Source: Pseudomonadota bacterium (GTDB lineage: Bacteria > Pseudomonadota > Gammaproteobacteria > Xanthomonadales > Xanthomonadaceae). From it: a DNA stretch of 51,357 nucleotides. The position numbers and the translations under genes were made by a program. This document shows, piece after piece, positions 30,308 to 41,043 of this stretch (position 1 is its first letter; every line of letters starts with the position of its first letter). The notes under the pieces were generated by a model that did no database searches, was not told the DNA's origin, and was given only the letters and a program-made list of their open reading frames with translations. Location of the stretch: contig JAKQKT010000372.1 of the NCBI GenBank assembly GCA_029560515.1, positions 1 to 51,357 of the forward strand, read 5' to 3'.

Positions 30308-31498
30308 TTACCGACCGGTGGCTTGCCTTAATAAAAAATTTCTTATGGGTGAAATTGCGTTGGCGATGCCGAAGGCATGACCACGCAAAAGCGTGGGCAA
30401 TACGTCGTCATTCGAAAACGCGCGATTGATGGTTTCGAAGGAATAGGCAGCCACGGCATTTTCGCTGAGACGCTTGCGGGACCAACGTTCCAGCTTATGT
30501 CGAGAGACAGGCGATTCGTTTTTCTGCGCCGGATTTTCCGAGGTTTTTTTCATTTCGCCCAATAAATCCAGTAATGAAGAAACATCTCGCAAACCGAGAT
30601 TCACTCCCTGGCCGGCAAGAGGATGTACTGCATGGGCAGCATCGCCAATCAGTGCAATATGCCCGATCAACATCTCGCTCGATAATTGTCTCTGCAATGG
30701 AAACGCCGCACGTTTCGAGACTTCGACCACTTTCCCCAGGCGTCCATCAAATGCACGCGCAAGTTCGCGACAGAAAGTTTCCTCGTCGCAATGCAGAAGC
30801 CGTTCGGCTTCTTCGTTGGGCAAAGTCCACACGATGGAGCAACGTCCATCGTTGAAAGGCAGAAAAGCCAGTGGCCCGGTGGGCAGAAATCTTTGCCATG
30901 CAGTATTTTCGTGCGCCAGTTCCGTTTTTACGTATGCCACCAATCCGCGCTGGCCGTAATCTTTCCTGTCGATTTTCAAACCAAGCAATTCACGCACTTT
31001 CGAACTTGCGCCATCGGCACCCAGTACAAGGCCGGATTTTATCGCCACACCACTTTCCAGAGTCAGAGTGACGCCATTTTCCTGGCTGATGCTTTCCAGT
31101 TTTTCCGGGCAAAAGCACGAGATGCGATTTTCATGCTTGATCGCCTGCCACAGGGCATCGGCAATATTATTGTTTTCAACGATGAAACCCAGAAACTGCT
31201 TTGCATGCTGTGCTGCCGACAAATGCAGCTCGTTGCCGGCAGCGGCATCCCAGACCCGCATATCGGAATAAGGCTGAATGCGGCGATTTGCAATCGTGTG
31301 CCAGACACCGCAAGCCTCCAGCAATTTCTGATTGTCCGGCGCCAGTGCAACAACTCTTAAATCAGGTGATGATTCGGACCATGGCTTGGGTTCATGGGCT
31401 TCGATCAAGGCAACGCGATAACCGGCGCGCGCCAATGAGAGGGCGGCGCAGCCGCCGACGATTCCCGCGCCAACGACGGCGATATCGAACGATTTCAT
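30308..31498 (-). CDS. UbiI/VisC/UbiF-type FAD-dependent ubiquinone biosynthesis hydroxylase
   Basis: FDIAVVGAGIVGGCAALSLARAGYRVALIE; GLVLGADGASSKVRELLGL; IGDAAHAVHPLAGQGVNLGLRD. Confidence 0.9.
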   Translation of the reverse strand: MKSFDIAVVGAGIVGGCAALSLARAGYRVALIEAHEPKPWSESSPDLRVVALAPDNQKLLEACGVWHTIANRRIQPYSDMRVWDAAAGNELHLSAAQHAKQFLGFIVENNNIADALWQAIKHENRISCFCPEKLESISQENGVTLTLESGVAIKSGLVLGADGASSKVRELLGLKIDRKDYGQRGLVAYVKTELAHENTAWQRFLPTGPLAFLPFNDGRCSIVWTLPNEEAERLLHCDEETFCRELARAFDGRLGKVVEVSKRAAFPLQRQLSSEMLIGHIALIGDAAHAVHPLAGQGVNLGLRDVSSLLDLLGEMKKTSENPAQKNESPVSRHKLERWSRKRLSENAVAAYSFETINRAFSNDDVLPTLLRGHAFGIANAISPIRNFLLRQATGR

Positions 31499-32685
31499 TG
31501 ATACCCCCGAACCAGCATCGGAATTTTTCCGCGAAAACCCATGGCGCCATTGATGATCGGCATTTGCAAATCCCTGTTGATTCCAAGCCCCATGAAACCC
31601 AGCGAGCGCATCGCGCTGGCCAGCGTACCTTGCTGCGAAGTAAAACGGGCAAGACCATCGCTCATGGCGATGGTTTGCTCTCGATCTTCGCGCCTGCTTT
31701 CCTTGTAGCCCGACAACAAACCGGTACTTTGCAGATCATGCTCTTGCAGACACTCGACGAAACTCAAGGCATCCCGCAGTCCCAGGTTAAAACCCTGCGC
31801 ACCGATCGGATGAATCGTCTGTGCGGCATTACCCATCAGGATGCAGCCCGGTCCGACAATCTCTTTCGCGACGACTTTGTTCAAAGGGTAATGCGTTCGC
31901 GCACCCACTTTCTTGATGCGGCCCGCACGCCAGCCGAAACGCTGCTGGAAATAATCTCCGTATTGAACATCGTTCATCGCTTCGACCTGCGAGACTTCGT
32001 CGCTGGCAACGCCGCAAATGGCTCCATATTGGCCACCCGGCATCGGCAGCAACGCGACCGGGCCTTGCGATGAAAACCGCTCAAATGCAGTTCCTTCGGA
32101 TACTTGATCGGTCTGCAGAGTGCAAACGAATAAATGCTGTCGATAATCAAAATCCAGCGTCTCAATATTCAGCGCAGCACGTACCATCGAACGGGTGCCG
32201 TCGGCGCCGACAATCATTTTCGCCGAAAGACGTTGCTGTTTACCCTCACACTCAATCAACACGCTCGGCGAAGCTGGATGCGGTTCTACCTGCAAGACTT
32301 TCGCAGGACGGTAAAGCGTCAGATTTTTCAATTCCGCCACTCGGGTTTCAAGCGCCACGCCCAAATCCCGCGCAAGAACCACGCCGCCGAAATATTCGCG
32401 ATCATAATCTTTGGCCAGAATATCAACACAACCGAAATCGCCGACGCGGCTGATATGAATGCGACGAATGGCGCTGAAGCCATTGGCAAATTTCTGCGCG
32501 ACAGACAGGTGTTGCAAGGCCATCAGGCTGGCCGCAGACAAGGCCAGTTTGCGCTCGTTGAAGCCCGGCGCCCCGATGGCAGGCATGCTGGCTTCGACCA
32601 AGCCCACCTTCAACCCGCTATTGTCAAGTGCACAGGCCAGGCTATTGCCGACCAGTCCGCCGCCCAGAATCAAAATATCATGCAT
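31495..32685 (-). CDS. ubiH: UbiH-type FAD-dependent ubiquinone biosynthesis hydroxylase
   Basis: HDILILGGGLVGNSLACAL; MIVGADGTRSMVRAAL; MGNAAQTIHPIGAQGFNLGLRD. Confidence 0.88.
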   Translation of the reverse strand: MHDILILGGGLVGNSLACALDNSGLKVGLVEASMPAIGAPGFNERKLALSAASLMALQHLSVAQKFANGFSAIRRIHISRVGDFGCVDILAKDYDREYFGGVVLARDLGVALETRVAELKNLTLYRPAKVLQVEPHPASPSVLIECEGKQQRLSAKMIVGADGTRSMVRAALNIETLDFDYRQHLFVCTLQTDQVSEGTAFERFSSQGPVALLPMPGGQYGAICGVASDEVSQVEAMNDVQYGDYFQQRFGWRAGRIKKVGARTHYPLNKVVAKEIVGPGCILMGNAAQTIHPIGAQGFNLGLRDALSFVECLQEHDLQSTGLLSGYKESRREDREQTIAMSDGLARFTSQQGTLASAMRSLGFMGLGINRDLQMPIINGAMGFRGKIPMLVRGYQ

Positions 32686-32766
32686 GTCATCACATCAATC
32701 TTTAGCCAGAGTTCGGCCGCTTGGGGTATCCTATTCTTCTTGATGCTAGCCCGCTACGGATTCCCC

Positions 32767-33315
32767 ATGTCTACGAACCAAAACTCCTCCATCGCCCCTG
32801 GTCCCCTGGTAATCGCGTTGCTGATTATCGCGGCGGCCTTGTGTCGCCTATTGCCTCATCCGCCCGTTCCATTCAATTTTTCACCGATCGAGTCGATGGC
32901 ATTGTTCGGAAGTGCGTATTTCGCAAACCGCTGGTTGAGCGTTGCGATGCCATTATTGGCGATGTTACTGGCGGATTATTTCCTGGGCTTTCATAGCGGC
33001 ATGCCGGTGATCTACGGAACGATCGTGCTGATTTCACTGATCGGTTTCGGTTTACGCGGCAAGGTAAGCACCTTGCGCGTTGCCAGTTTCGGCCTTGTTA
33101 GCGCAACGCTGTTCTTCCTGATTACCAATTTTGCGGTCTGGACGGAAGGCAGCATGTATCCGATGACTGCGGACGGCTTGTTGGCCTGCTATATCGCCGG
33201 CATTCCGTTCTTCCATTGGCAACTCGCCGGCGTGGCAACCTACAGTCTGGTTCTGTTCGGCGGTTTCGCATATTTGCGCTCACGCCTGCCAGTGCTGAAA
33301 ATACAAACGGTATAA
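32767..33315 (+). CDS. Small polytopic membrane protein (DUF6580-like)
   Basis: PFNFSPIESMALFGSAYFANRWLSVAMPLLAMLLADYFLGFHSGMPVIYGTIVL..., several hydrophobic segments. Confidence 0.78.
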   Translation: MSTNQNSSIAPGPLVIALLIIAAALCRLLPHPPVPFNFSPIESMALFGSAYFANRWLSVAMPLLAMLLADYFLGFHSGMPVIYGTIVLISLIGFGLRGKVSTLRVASFGLVSATLFFLITNFAVWTEGSMYPMTADGLLACYIAGIPFFHWQLAGVATYSLVLFGGFAYLRSRLPVLKIQTV

Positions 33316-33321
33316 GTCTTT

Positions 33322-33876
33322 ATGGGCAACCGTCTTTCGAAAATCTATACCAAGACCGGTGACGATGGCTCGACCGGTCTCGGGGATGGCACCCGTGTTT
33401 CCAAAGACTCGGCCCGGGTGTCTGCCTACGGCACCGTTGACGAAGCCAATAGCGCCATCGGCCTGATTCTGGCCTGCGACATTCCGGATGACGTACGCGA
33501 AATCCTGGTATCGGTGCAGCATCACATGTTCGATCTGGGCGGCGAGCTTTGCATTCCCGGTCATTCGGCCATTTTCGATGAAGACATAACGCATCTGGAA
33601 AATACGCTCGATAAATTCAATGCCGATTTGCCGGCATTGAAAGATTTCATTCTTCCCGGCGGTGGCATGGCCGCCGCACATTGCCATCTGGCCCGCACGA
33701 TTACCCGTCGCGCCGAACGCGAAACCGTGACGCTTTCGCACCATGATGCCGTGCGACCCGAAGCCATTCGTTATCTCAATCGCCTGTCGGACTTGCTGTT
33801 TGTACTCGCACGCGTGCTTGCACGTGCCAGTGGACACGGCGAAGTACTCTGGAATCATCAGCGCCGAAAAGGTTGA
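33322..33876 (+). CDS. Cob(I)yrinic acid a,c-diamide adenosyltransferase, PduO type
   Basis: MGNRLSKIYTKTGDDGSTGLGDGTRVSKDSARVSAYGTVDEANSAIGL; HLARTITRRAERETV. Confidence 0.95.
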   Translation: MGNRLSKIYTKTGDDGSTGLGDGTRVSKDSARVSAYGTVDEANSAIGLILACDIPDDVREILVSVQHHMFDLGGELCIPGHSAIFDEDITHLENTLDKFNADLPALKDFILPGGGMAAAHCHLARTITRRAERETVTLSHHDAVRPEAIRYLNRLSDLLFVLARVLARASGHGEVLWNHQRRKG

Positions 33877-34800
33877 ATGATGCGTGTTTATACGCATCCC
33901 GACTGTCTGGCACACGACCCCGGTACCGGGCACCCCGAATGTGCGGCACGCCTTTATTCGGTCATCCAGGCACTACACAGCGCATTGCCCGAGATTGAAT
34001 GGCGCGAGGCACCAGTCGCGGAACGATATCAATTACAGCGTGCGCACAGCCGCGAACTGATCGAAAAAATTCTTGATACGGAAATAACAGACAGTTTCCA
34101 GATTGATCCCGACACCGTGATGTCGCCCACATCAAAATCAGCCGCCCTGCATGCCGCCGGTGCCGGCATCGCCGCCGCCGATGCGGTTATGAGCGGCAGT
34201 ATCACTCAGGCATTTTGTGCCGTAAGACCACCGGGCCATCATGCAACACGCGACACCGCAATGGGTTTCTGCCTGTTCAACAGTATCGCGGTCTGTGCGG
34301 AACACCTGATCGCCGAACATCGGCTGAAACGGATCGCCATCGTGGATTTCGATGTGCATCACGGCAACGGGACGGCGGATATTTTCAAGGATGAAGCACG
34401 TGTTTTTTACCTCAGCACGCACGAAGCGGGCATTTATCCGAATACCGGATCGTCGAATGAAAACATTCCGCATCGGCTGAGCAATGCGCTGCTGTTGCCA
34501 GGTAGCGGAAGTGCAGATTTCCGTGCCGTCTGGCAGCAAAAATTCCTGCCGGAATTGATCGCCTATCAACCGGAGATCATCCTGATTTCAGCCGGTTTCG
34601 ATGCCCATCGTCTGGACCCGCTTGCGGATTTGAACTTGCAGGCCGAGGACTATTTCTGGCTAAGCCGCGAACTGGCAAAAATCGCCGGACAACACTCTCA
34701 GGGCCGGATTATTTCGATGCTTGAAGGTGGCTACAGTCTGACGGCTCTGCGCGAATGCAGTGTCGCGCATCTGCGTGGTCTGATCGCGGGCCGGGCCTAG
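33877..34800 (+). CDS. Histone deacetylase family protein
   Basis: RPPGHHATRDTAMGFCLFNSIAVCAEHL; VDFDVHHGNGTADIF; ILISAGFDAHRLDPLADLNL; LEGGYSL. Confidence 0.93.
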   Translation: MMRVYTHPDCLAHDPGTGHPECAARLYSVIQALHSALPEIEWREAPVAERYQLQRAHSRELIEKILDTEITDSFQIDPDTVMSPTSKSAALHAAGAGIAAADAVMSGSITQAFCAVRPPGHHATRDTAMGFCLFNSIAVCAEHLIAEHRLKRIAIVDFDVHHGNGTADIFKDEARVFYLSTHEAGIYPNTGSSNENIPHRLSNALLLPGSGSADFRAVWQQKFLPELIAYQPEIILISAGFDAHRLDPLADLNLQAEDYFWLSRELAKIAGQHSQGRIISMLEGGYSLTALRECSVAHLRGLIAGRA

Positions 34801-34809
34801 AAGGCCCTC

Positions 34810-35205
34810 CTACTCGCTCTTGAAATCCAGCGCAGCTGAATTGATGCAATAACGCAAGCCGGTGGGTGCCGGGCCATCGGGAAACAGATGCCCCAAATGG
34901 GAATCGCAATGGGCGCATTTGACCTCGATACGCTGCATGCCATGACTCGCATCCAGGCCCTCGGCAACCGCCGATTTTTCGATGGGCTTGTAATAACTGG
35001 GCCAGCCGCTGCCGGAATCATATTTACTCTCTGAACTGAACAGCTCGGCCTTGCAGGCCGCACACAAATAGGTGCCCTGTGCATGATGGTCCCAATACTT
35101 GCCGGTGAAGGCGCGCTCAGTCTCCGAGCACCGGCAGATGGCGTATTGTTCGGGGCTCAACTCGGCCTTCCATTCGGCATCGGTTTTCTCGATTTTTTGA
35201 CTCAC
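34810..35205 (-). CDS. msrB: Peptide-methionine (R)-S-oxide reductase MsrB
   Basis: CxxC zinc pairs (CAAC, CAHC), [12 protein letters not shown], catalytic RYCINSAAL. Confidence 0.96.
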   Translation of the reverse strand: MSQKIEKTDAEWKAELSPEQYAICRCSETERAFTGKYWDHHAQGTYLCAACKAELFSSESKYDSGSGWPSYYKPIEKSAVAEGLDASHGMQRIEVKCAHCDSHLGHLFPDGPAPTGLRYCINSAALDFKSE

Positions 35206-35268
35206 TGCAAGCTCCTATGGGGTTTCGCCAATAACGGCTAGAATACACCCCATCTTGGTTTTCAGGAT

Positions 35269-37506
35269 TTGCCTGTGTCCCGTCCTGTTCTGCGTTTACT
35301 GCCCCTGTGTTTTGCCATTTCCCAGGCCGTTGTTGCCCAGGAAGCCCCGCAAAACTGGAATTACTGCGTCAGCCCCGAGACGCTGCCGGTGTTTAACACC
35401 AATCCCGTTTCCAATGAAACCCGTGAACAAACGGCGACCGATATTCAAGCCGACAGCATGAATCTCGAAAAGGAAAAGGTAACGGTGTTCGAAGGCAATG
35501 TCCTGCTGCAGCGATCCGACCAATGGATGAATACCGACAAATTGACCTATACCCACGAAAACGAGCAATTCGTGACTGAAGGTTCGGTTCGATATCAGGA
35601 CCGCAGCGTCAGGTTGACGGCGAAGCAGGCGAGCGGCGACCAGAAAAAAGATTCAATGAGCCTGGAAGGCGTGCAATACCAGTTCAGCAATAATCTGGGC
35701 AACGGTACCGCAGAACAGGCCACCATGATGGCGGATACCGGCGAACTCGAAGCCGCGACCTATTCCACGTGCCCGCCCGGCCAGCGGCAATGGGAGTTTT
35801 CAGCAAACCACATTTCAGTTGACCAGAAAACGGCACGTGGCACGGCGACCAATGCGACCCTGCGTCTTGGCGGCGTACCTGTTCTCTGGTTGCCATACAT
35901 CAGTTTTCCGACCGACGATAAGCGCCGTAGCGGTGTGTTGTCGCCAACGATCGGCAATGACCAGCGCAATGGTTTCGATTTACAGGTACCGATTTACTGG
36001 AATATTGCCCCGAACTACGATGCGACCTTCACGCCACGCTGGTTATCGGAACGAGGCCTGATGCTCGGCAGTGAATTCCGCTACCTGACGGATCGCTCAC
36101 ACGGCAGGCTGGATACCACCTGGCTACCCAATGACGACCTTACTGGCAGGGACCGTGGCCTTATCCAGTTTGACCATTTCACCGGCATCAATGCCAACTG
36201 GTATGCCTCGGCAGATCTGAACACGGTCAGTGACCGCGCTTATTATTCGGATTTCGGACAATCGCTCAATGCCACCTCCATTTCCTTCCTGGGGAGTGAC
36301 GCCGGCATTTACGGACGTGGCCGAAACTGGTCTGCCAGTGCGAGTGTGCAGTACTGGCAATTGGCCAGCATCAACCCGGGTTTCAACGACACCAATTCAC
36401 CGTTCCATCGCCTGCCACGTATTCAGGCGAGCTGGACCAACCCACTTAACTCCCAGTTCGAGTTCGGCATCAATTCCGAGCTGGTCCGGTATGAAAGAGA
36501 TCTGGATCTTGGCGGCAGCGTAGGCGGTACCCGCGTTGATCTCCAGCCATTTATCCGCATGCCATTGTCGGGCCCTTCCTGGTATTTCACGCCGGAGCTG
36601 GCATGGCGCTTCACCCAGTACAGTGATGTAGATACCTCCCTGCTGCCACTCGGCGGCACCGATACCTCTCCGCAACGCAGCCTGCCGATTGTCAGTCTCG
36701 ATGCCGGCATGGTGTTTGAGCGCGACATGAAATGGGGTTCGGAAGGCTATCTGCAGACATTCGAGCCCCGTCTTTATTACCTGTATGTACCCTATAAGAA
36801 TCAGGATTTCTTTCCTATTTTTGATAGCCGGGAACTGACTTTCGATTGGCCTGCCCTGTTCCGCACCAATAGCTTCGGCGGCGCCGACCGTCAAAGCGAT
36901 GCCAACCAGGCCACCATTGCCCTGACCACCCGCTTTTATGAGCAGGCAACCGGTCGCGAGCGTCTGAGTGCCAGCCTTGGCCGGATCACGTATTTCGATA
37001 CTCCAAGGGTCAATTTAGGCGGCCCACCCCTGTCCAGCAGCGGTTCGGCCTGGGTCGCACAGCTCGACTGGACCTTGTCCGACAACTGGAATATCGGCGT
37101 CAGTGAACAATGGGATCCCGACAGTCTGCAAAACCTGCTGACCGGCGCCCGGACCCAGGTTCGCTGGGCCAATGGCGGTCTTTTCAACGCGGCCTACCGT
37201 TACCGTCGCAACTCCATTTCGCAAAGCGATGTCAGTTTCAGGATTCCCGTGAAGAAAGACTGGAACCTGATCGGCCGCTGGAATTATTCATTCCAGGGTG
37301 ACTCGCCGAATCTGGAAAGGTTGCTGGGAGTGGAATGGAAGAGCTGTTGCGTGGCACTGCGGGTTATTGGCCGCGAATACATACGCAGTTTTGCCGACAA
37401 ATCGAACTTTGGCCTCTATGTCGAACTCGAATTGAACGGCTTGGGTAGCTTCGGTCGCGACACTGAGGCCCTGCTGGATAATGCTATCCTAGGTTATTCC
37501 CAATAA
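35269..37506 (+). CDS. lptD: LPS-assembly protein LptD (start codon uncertain: TTG 35269 or GTG 35275)
   Basis: OstA-like N-domain (TDIQADSMNLEKEKVTVFEGNVLLQRSDQWMNTDKLTY) then beta-barrel; upstream of surA/pdxA/ksgA. Confidence 0.95.
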   Translation: MPVSRPVLRLLPLCFAISQAVVAQEAPQNWNYCVSPETLPVFNTNPVSNETREQTATDIQADSMNLEKEKVTVFEGNVLLQRSDQWMNTDKLTYTHENEQFVTEGSVRYQDRSVRLTAKQASGDQKKDSMSLEGVQYQFSNNLGNGTAEQATMMADTGELEAATYSTCPPGQRQWEFSANHISVDQKTARGTATNATLRLGGVPVLWLPYISFPTDDKRRSGVLSPTIGNDQRNGFDLQVPIYWNIAPNYDATFTPRWLSERGLMLGSEFRYLTDRSHGRLDTTWLPNDDLTGRDRGLIQFDHFTGINANWYASADLNTVSDRAYYSDFGQSLNATSISFLGSDAGIYGRGRNWSASASVQYWQLASINPGFNDTNSPFHRLPRIQASWTNPLNSQFEFGINSELVRYERDLDLGGSVGGTRVDLQPFIRMPLSGPSWYFTPELAWRFTQYSDVDTSLLPLGGTDTSPQRSLPIVSLDAGMVFERDMKWGSEGYLQTFEPRLYYLYVPYKNQDFFPIFDSRELTFDWPALFRTNSFGGADRQSDANQATIALTTRFYEQATGRERLSASLGRITYFDTPRVNLGGPPLSSSGSAWVAQLDWTLSDNWNIGVSEQWDPDSLQNLLTGARTQVRWANGGLFNAAYRYRRNSISQSDVSFRIPVKKDWNLIGRWNYSFQGDSPNLERLLGVEWKSCCVALRVIGREYIRSFADKSNFGLYVELELNGLGSFGRDTEALLDNAILGYSQ

Positions 37507-37577
37507 AATCAATCATGAATTAATTGTTTGTAGCCGGCTCGTACCCGTGCATGCAACGCTGACGGAGTTTGAAACAC

Positions 37578-38876
37578 ATGAAACAGAAGTTTTCCGGTTT
37601 GTTATTGGCCATGTTTGTCGGTTTTACCAGCAACGCCATTCAGGCACAGGACCAACCCGTCGCCAGTGTTGACGGTATTGCTGCCGTGGTGGACGAAGAC
37701 GTCATTCTGAACAGCGAAGTGGAACGTGCCGTTCAAAACATCAAGGCCCAATACGCCAAACAACCGGGACAACTGCCGCCTGAAGACGTGCTTCGCAAAC
37801 AGGTGCTTGAACGCCTTGTGCTGCTGCGTCTGCAGGTTGAGCGTGCGAAAAACAGCGGTGTCCGCATTTCCGACAATGAAATCAACCAGGCGATCCAGAA
37901 TATCGCCAATCAAAACAAGCTTACGCTCGACCAGCTTCGTACCCAGATTACCAGCGAGGGCCTGAGCTATGAAGAATTCCGCAACAACCTGAAAGACGAA
38001 ATTACCGTGCAACGCATGCGCCAAAGCTATGTGCAAAGCCGCGTACAGGTATCGGATACGGAAATCGACCAATTGCTGTCGGTACGCGAAGTCGGTGGCC
38101 CTGAAATCCGTCTTGCCAACATCCTGGTGGCCTTGCCCGATGGTGCAACTCCGGAGCAACTGGCGAAAGCACAGGAAAAAATTTCCGGCATCAAGGCTTT
38201 GATTGACAAGGGCGAAATGGATTTCAGTTCGGCTGCGATCCGCTTCTCGGATTCCCAGAATGCCCTGGAAGGTGGCGAAATCGGCTGGCGTACCGTCGAT
38301 TCCATCCCACCTGCCTTCGTCAACATGATTCGTTCGATGAAGCCCGGTGACGTCACCAACCCGGTGCGCGGACCAAGCGGTTATCAATTAATCAAGTTGA
38401 TTGAAACCCGTGAACAGCAAAAACAGATGGCTACCCAATACCATGCACTCGGCATGATGATTCCGGTCAAGCCCGGAGAAAGCAGCGAAGCTGCCCGTCA
38501 AAAAGCCGAAGATCTGCGTGCGCGAATTGTTGCCGGTGAAGATTTCGGCAAACTTGCCAAGGAAAACTCGACCGAAGAAATGAATGCCAGCAAGGGCGGC
38601 GACATGGGCTGGTTTGAATTAAGCCAATGGGGCCAGGGAATTGCCAGCAAGCTTGAAGCATTGAAAGACGGTGAAGTTTCCGACGTCTTCCTGAGTGACG
38701 TGGGTTGGCATTTCGTCAAACGACTGGGCACTCGTACCCAGGACATGACCGACGAGAATCGTCGCAACCAGGCACGCCAAATCATCGCGCAGCGCAAATC
38801 CGAAGAAGAATACGAGCGCTTCCTGCGTCAACTGCGTAACGATGCCTACATCGAGTCACGCATCGGCGGCAGTTGA
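37578..38876 (+). CDS. surA: Periplasmic peptidyl-prolyl isomerase SurA
   Basis: Signal peptide; DGIAAVVDEDVILNSEVERAV; two PpiC-type rotamase domains; synteny. Confidence 0.96.
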   Translation: MKQKFSGLLLAMFVGFTSNAIQAQDQPVASVDGIAAVVDEDVILNSEVERAVQNIKAQYAKQPGQLPPEDVLRKQVLERLVLLRLQVERAKNSGVRISDNEINQAIQNIANQNKLTLDQLRTQITSEGLSYEEFRNNLKDEITVQRMRQSYVQSRVQVSDTEIDQLLSVREVGGPEIRLANILVALPDGATPEQLAKAQEKISGIKALIDKGEMDFSSAAIRFSDSQNALEGGEIGWRTVDSIPPAFVNMIRSMKPGDVTNPVRGPSGYQLIKLIETREQQKQMATQYHALGMMIPVKPGESSEAARQKAEDLRARIVAGEDFGKLAKENSTEEMNASKGGDMGWFELSQWGQGIASKLEALKDGEVSDVFLSDVGWHFVKRLGTRTQDMTDENRRNQARQIIAQRKSEEEYERFLRQLRNDAYIESRIGGS

Positions 38877-38881
38877 GGTCG

Positions 38882-39853
38882 ATGAGTACACGCCTGGCTC
38901 TCGTTGCAGGCGAGCCGGCTGGCATCGGTCCCGAGTGCTGTGTTCGCATTGCGCAGCAATCCCACTCGGCACACCTGATCGCCATCGCCGACCCCGATAC
39001 ACTTTGTCTGGCAGCGGAAGCATTGAAGCTTCCGCTGCGTTTGATTGCAGCCGATCAAAAAGCCGAAAAAGGCGAACTGGCGATTCTTCCCTTCCGGCAA
39101 AAAGCGGCGACGGTTTTCGGCAATGCCAATCCTGCCAATGCAAGTTTTGTCATCGATACTTTATTGCGGGCAGCACAGGGTTGCCTGGATAACGAATTCC
39201 AGGGAATGGTGACCGGGCCGGTCAATAAAGCCAGCATCAATGCCGGCGGAATTGCCTACACCGGTACGACGGAATTACTGGCCGATTACTCTCATTGCGA
39301 TGTGGTGATGATGCTGGCAAATCCGCAAATGCGGGTTGCACTGGCGACGACCCATCTTGCCTTGCGCGAGGTTCCCGATGCCATCACGGTGGCGGGTCTG
39401 AAAAACACCCTGGCAATATTGCATCGCAGTCTGCAAACCCAATTCGCCATCGCAAATCCACGCATTGCCGTTCTCGGCCTGAATCCGCATGCCGGCGAAA
39501 ACGGAATTCTCGGTCGTGAAGAAATTGAAATCATCGAACCCTGCCTGCAACAACTCCGCGAATCAGGCATGCCCTTGATCGGCCCGTTACCAGCCGACAC
39601 GGCCTTTCTTCCTGGAAAACTGAGTCAGTTCGATGCCGTGCTGGCGATGTATCACGACCAGGGACTTCCGGTCTTGAAACATGCCGGCTTTGAACATGCG
39701 GTCAATATCACGCTCGGGCTGCCCTACCCTCGGGTCGCGGTGGATCATGGCACCGCGCTGGAAATCGCCGGCAAGGGCATTGCCGATGCCTCCAGCCTGT
39801 TGGCTGCCGTGACACAATGCACGCAGCTGGCCAACTCCCGGAATGCGAAATGA
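38882..39853 (+). CDS. pdxA: 4-hydroxythreonine-4-phosphate dehydrogenase
   Basis: LALVAGEPAGIGPECCVRIA; GMVTGPVNKASIN; LAMYHDQGLPVLKHAGF. Confidence 0.96.
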   Translation: MSTRLALVAGEPAGIGPECCVRIAQQSHSAHLIAIADPDTLCLAAEALKLPLRLIAADQKAEKGELAILPFRQKAATVFGNANPANASFVIDTLLRAAQGCLDNEFQGMVTGPVNKASINAGGIAYTGTTELLADYSHCDVVMMLANPQMRVALATTHLALREVPDAITVAGLKNTLAILHRSLQTQFAIANPRIAVLGLNPHAGENGILGREEIEIIEPCLQQLRESGMPLIGPLPADTAFLPGKLSQFDAVLAMYHDQGLPVLKHAGFEHAVNITLGLPYPRVAVDHGTALEIAGKGIADASSLLAAVTQCTQLANSRNAK

Positions 39854-40656
39854 AATTGTTCAAGGATCCACCGAAAAAAAATCTCGGCCAGCACTTTCTC
39901 GTTGACCGGGACATCATCGATAAAATCGTGATGGCGCTTAAACCTGCCCCGGAAGACTTCATCGTGGAAATTGGTCCGGGCCAGGGCGCCATTACCTTTC
40001 CGATCCTGAAAAAACACGGTTCCCTGACAGTCATCGAATTCGATCGTGATTTGATTACCCCGCTGATGGAATCGGCCGAAGGCATCGGCGAGCTCACGAT
40101 CATCCACAAGGACGTTTTGAAAGTCGATTTCACCAAGCTGGCTGCCGACCGTCCGGCAATTCGCCTGGTCGGTAACTTGCCTTACAACATTTCGACACCG
40201 ATTCTATTCCACGTACTCGAACATGCACCTGCGGTTCGCGACATGCATTTCATGCTGCAAAAGGAAGTCATCGACCGCATGGCTGCCGAACCTGGTAGCA
40301 AAGTTTACGGCCGTCTGACTGTCATGCTGCAGGCGCGCTGTGAAGTGACGCCATTGTTCATGGTGCCGCCACATGCATTTCGCCCGCCGCCGAAAGTGGA
40401 TTCTGCCGTCGTGCGTCTGGTGCCGTTGGCGAGCGATAAAATCCTGATCCAGGATCCTGTTTTATTCGAAAATCTGGTTCGCGATGCTTTCGGGCAACGA
40501 CGTAAAACCATCCGCAATGCCATGCAAGCGCTTTGTACCGCCGAAGACATTGAAGCGGTCGGTTTACGTCCGGATGCGCGCGCAGAACAATTGCCAGTTG
40601 CCGACTTCATCAAATTGGCCAACTTTTTGGCTTCAAAATCGTCCGCGACCACGTAA
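39850..40656 (+). CDS. ksgA: 16S rRNA (adenine(1518)-N(6)/adenine(1519)-N(6))-dimethyltransferase
   Basis: KKNLGQHFLVDRDIIDKIV; VEIGPGQGAITFPIL; VGNLPYNISTPILF. Confidence 0.97.
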   Translation: MKLFKDPPKKNLGQHFLVDRDIIDKIVMALKPAPEDFIVEIGPGQGAITFPILKKHGSLTVIEFDRDLITPLMESAEGIGELTIIHKDVLKVDFTKLAADRPAIRLVGNLPYNISTPILFHVLEHAPAVRDMHFMLQKEVIDRMAAEPGSKVYGRLTVMLQARCEVTPLFMVPPHAFRPPPKVDSAVVRLVPLASDKILIQDPVLFENLVRDAFGQRRKTIRNAMQALCTAEDIEAVGLRPDARAEQLPVADFIKLANFLASKSSATT

Positions 40657-40665
40657 ACTACGGTC

Positions 40666-41043
40666 ATGACCGCAAAGCACCAAATCGCCATTACCGTTAA
40701 AACACGATTTCTGGATGAGCAGTCCGAGCCAGAACGCTCCCGCTATGTCTTTGCCTACACGATCCGCATCGAAAACCAGGGCCAGGTTCCCGCCCAGCTG
40801 ATTAGCCGTCATTGGGTAATCACCGACGAGCAAGGCAAAGTGCAGGAAGTGAGCGGCGAAGGTGTTGTCGGTGAACAGCCGCATTTACGTCCCGGCGAGT
40901 CTTTCGAATACACCTCGGGTGCCGTGCTGGAAACTGCGCTTGGCACGATGCGCGGCAGTTATCAGATGCAGGGCGATGATGGTTTGCAGTTCGATGCTGC
41001 GATCGCGCCGTTCACGCTCTCCATACCCAGGACTTTGCACTAA
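40666..41043 (+). CDS. apaG: Co2+/Mg2+ efflux protein ApaG
   Basis: [28 protein letters not shown]...[35 protein letters not shown]. Confidence 0.96.
   Translation: MTAKHQIAITVKTRFLDEQSEPERSRYVFAYTIRIENQGQVPAQLISRHWVITDEQGKVQEVSGEGVVGEQPHLRPGESFEYTSGAVLETALGTMRGSYQMQGDDGLQFDAAIAPFTLSIPRTLH

Noticed and set aside
34786-34815. Possible REP-like hairpin GGGCC-TAGAA-GGCCC between HDAC and msrB
   Set aside because: Only 5-bp arms, partly inside the HDAC coding end; too weak to list as a feature.
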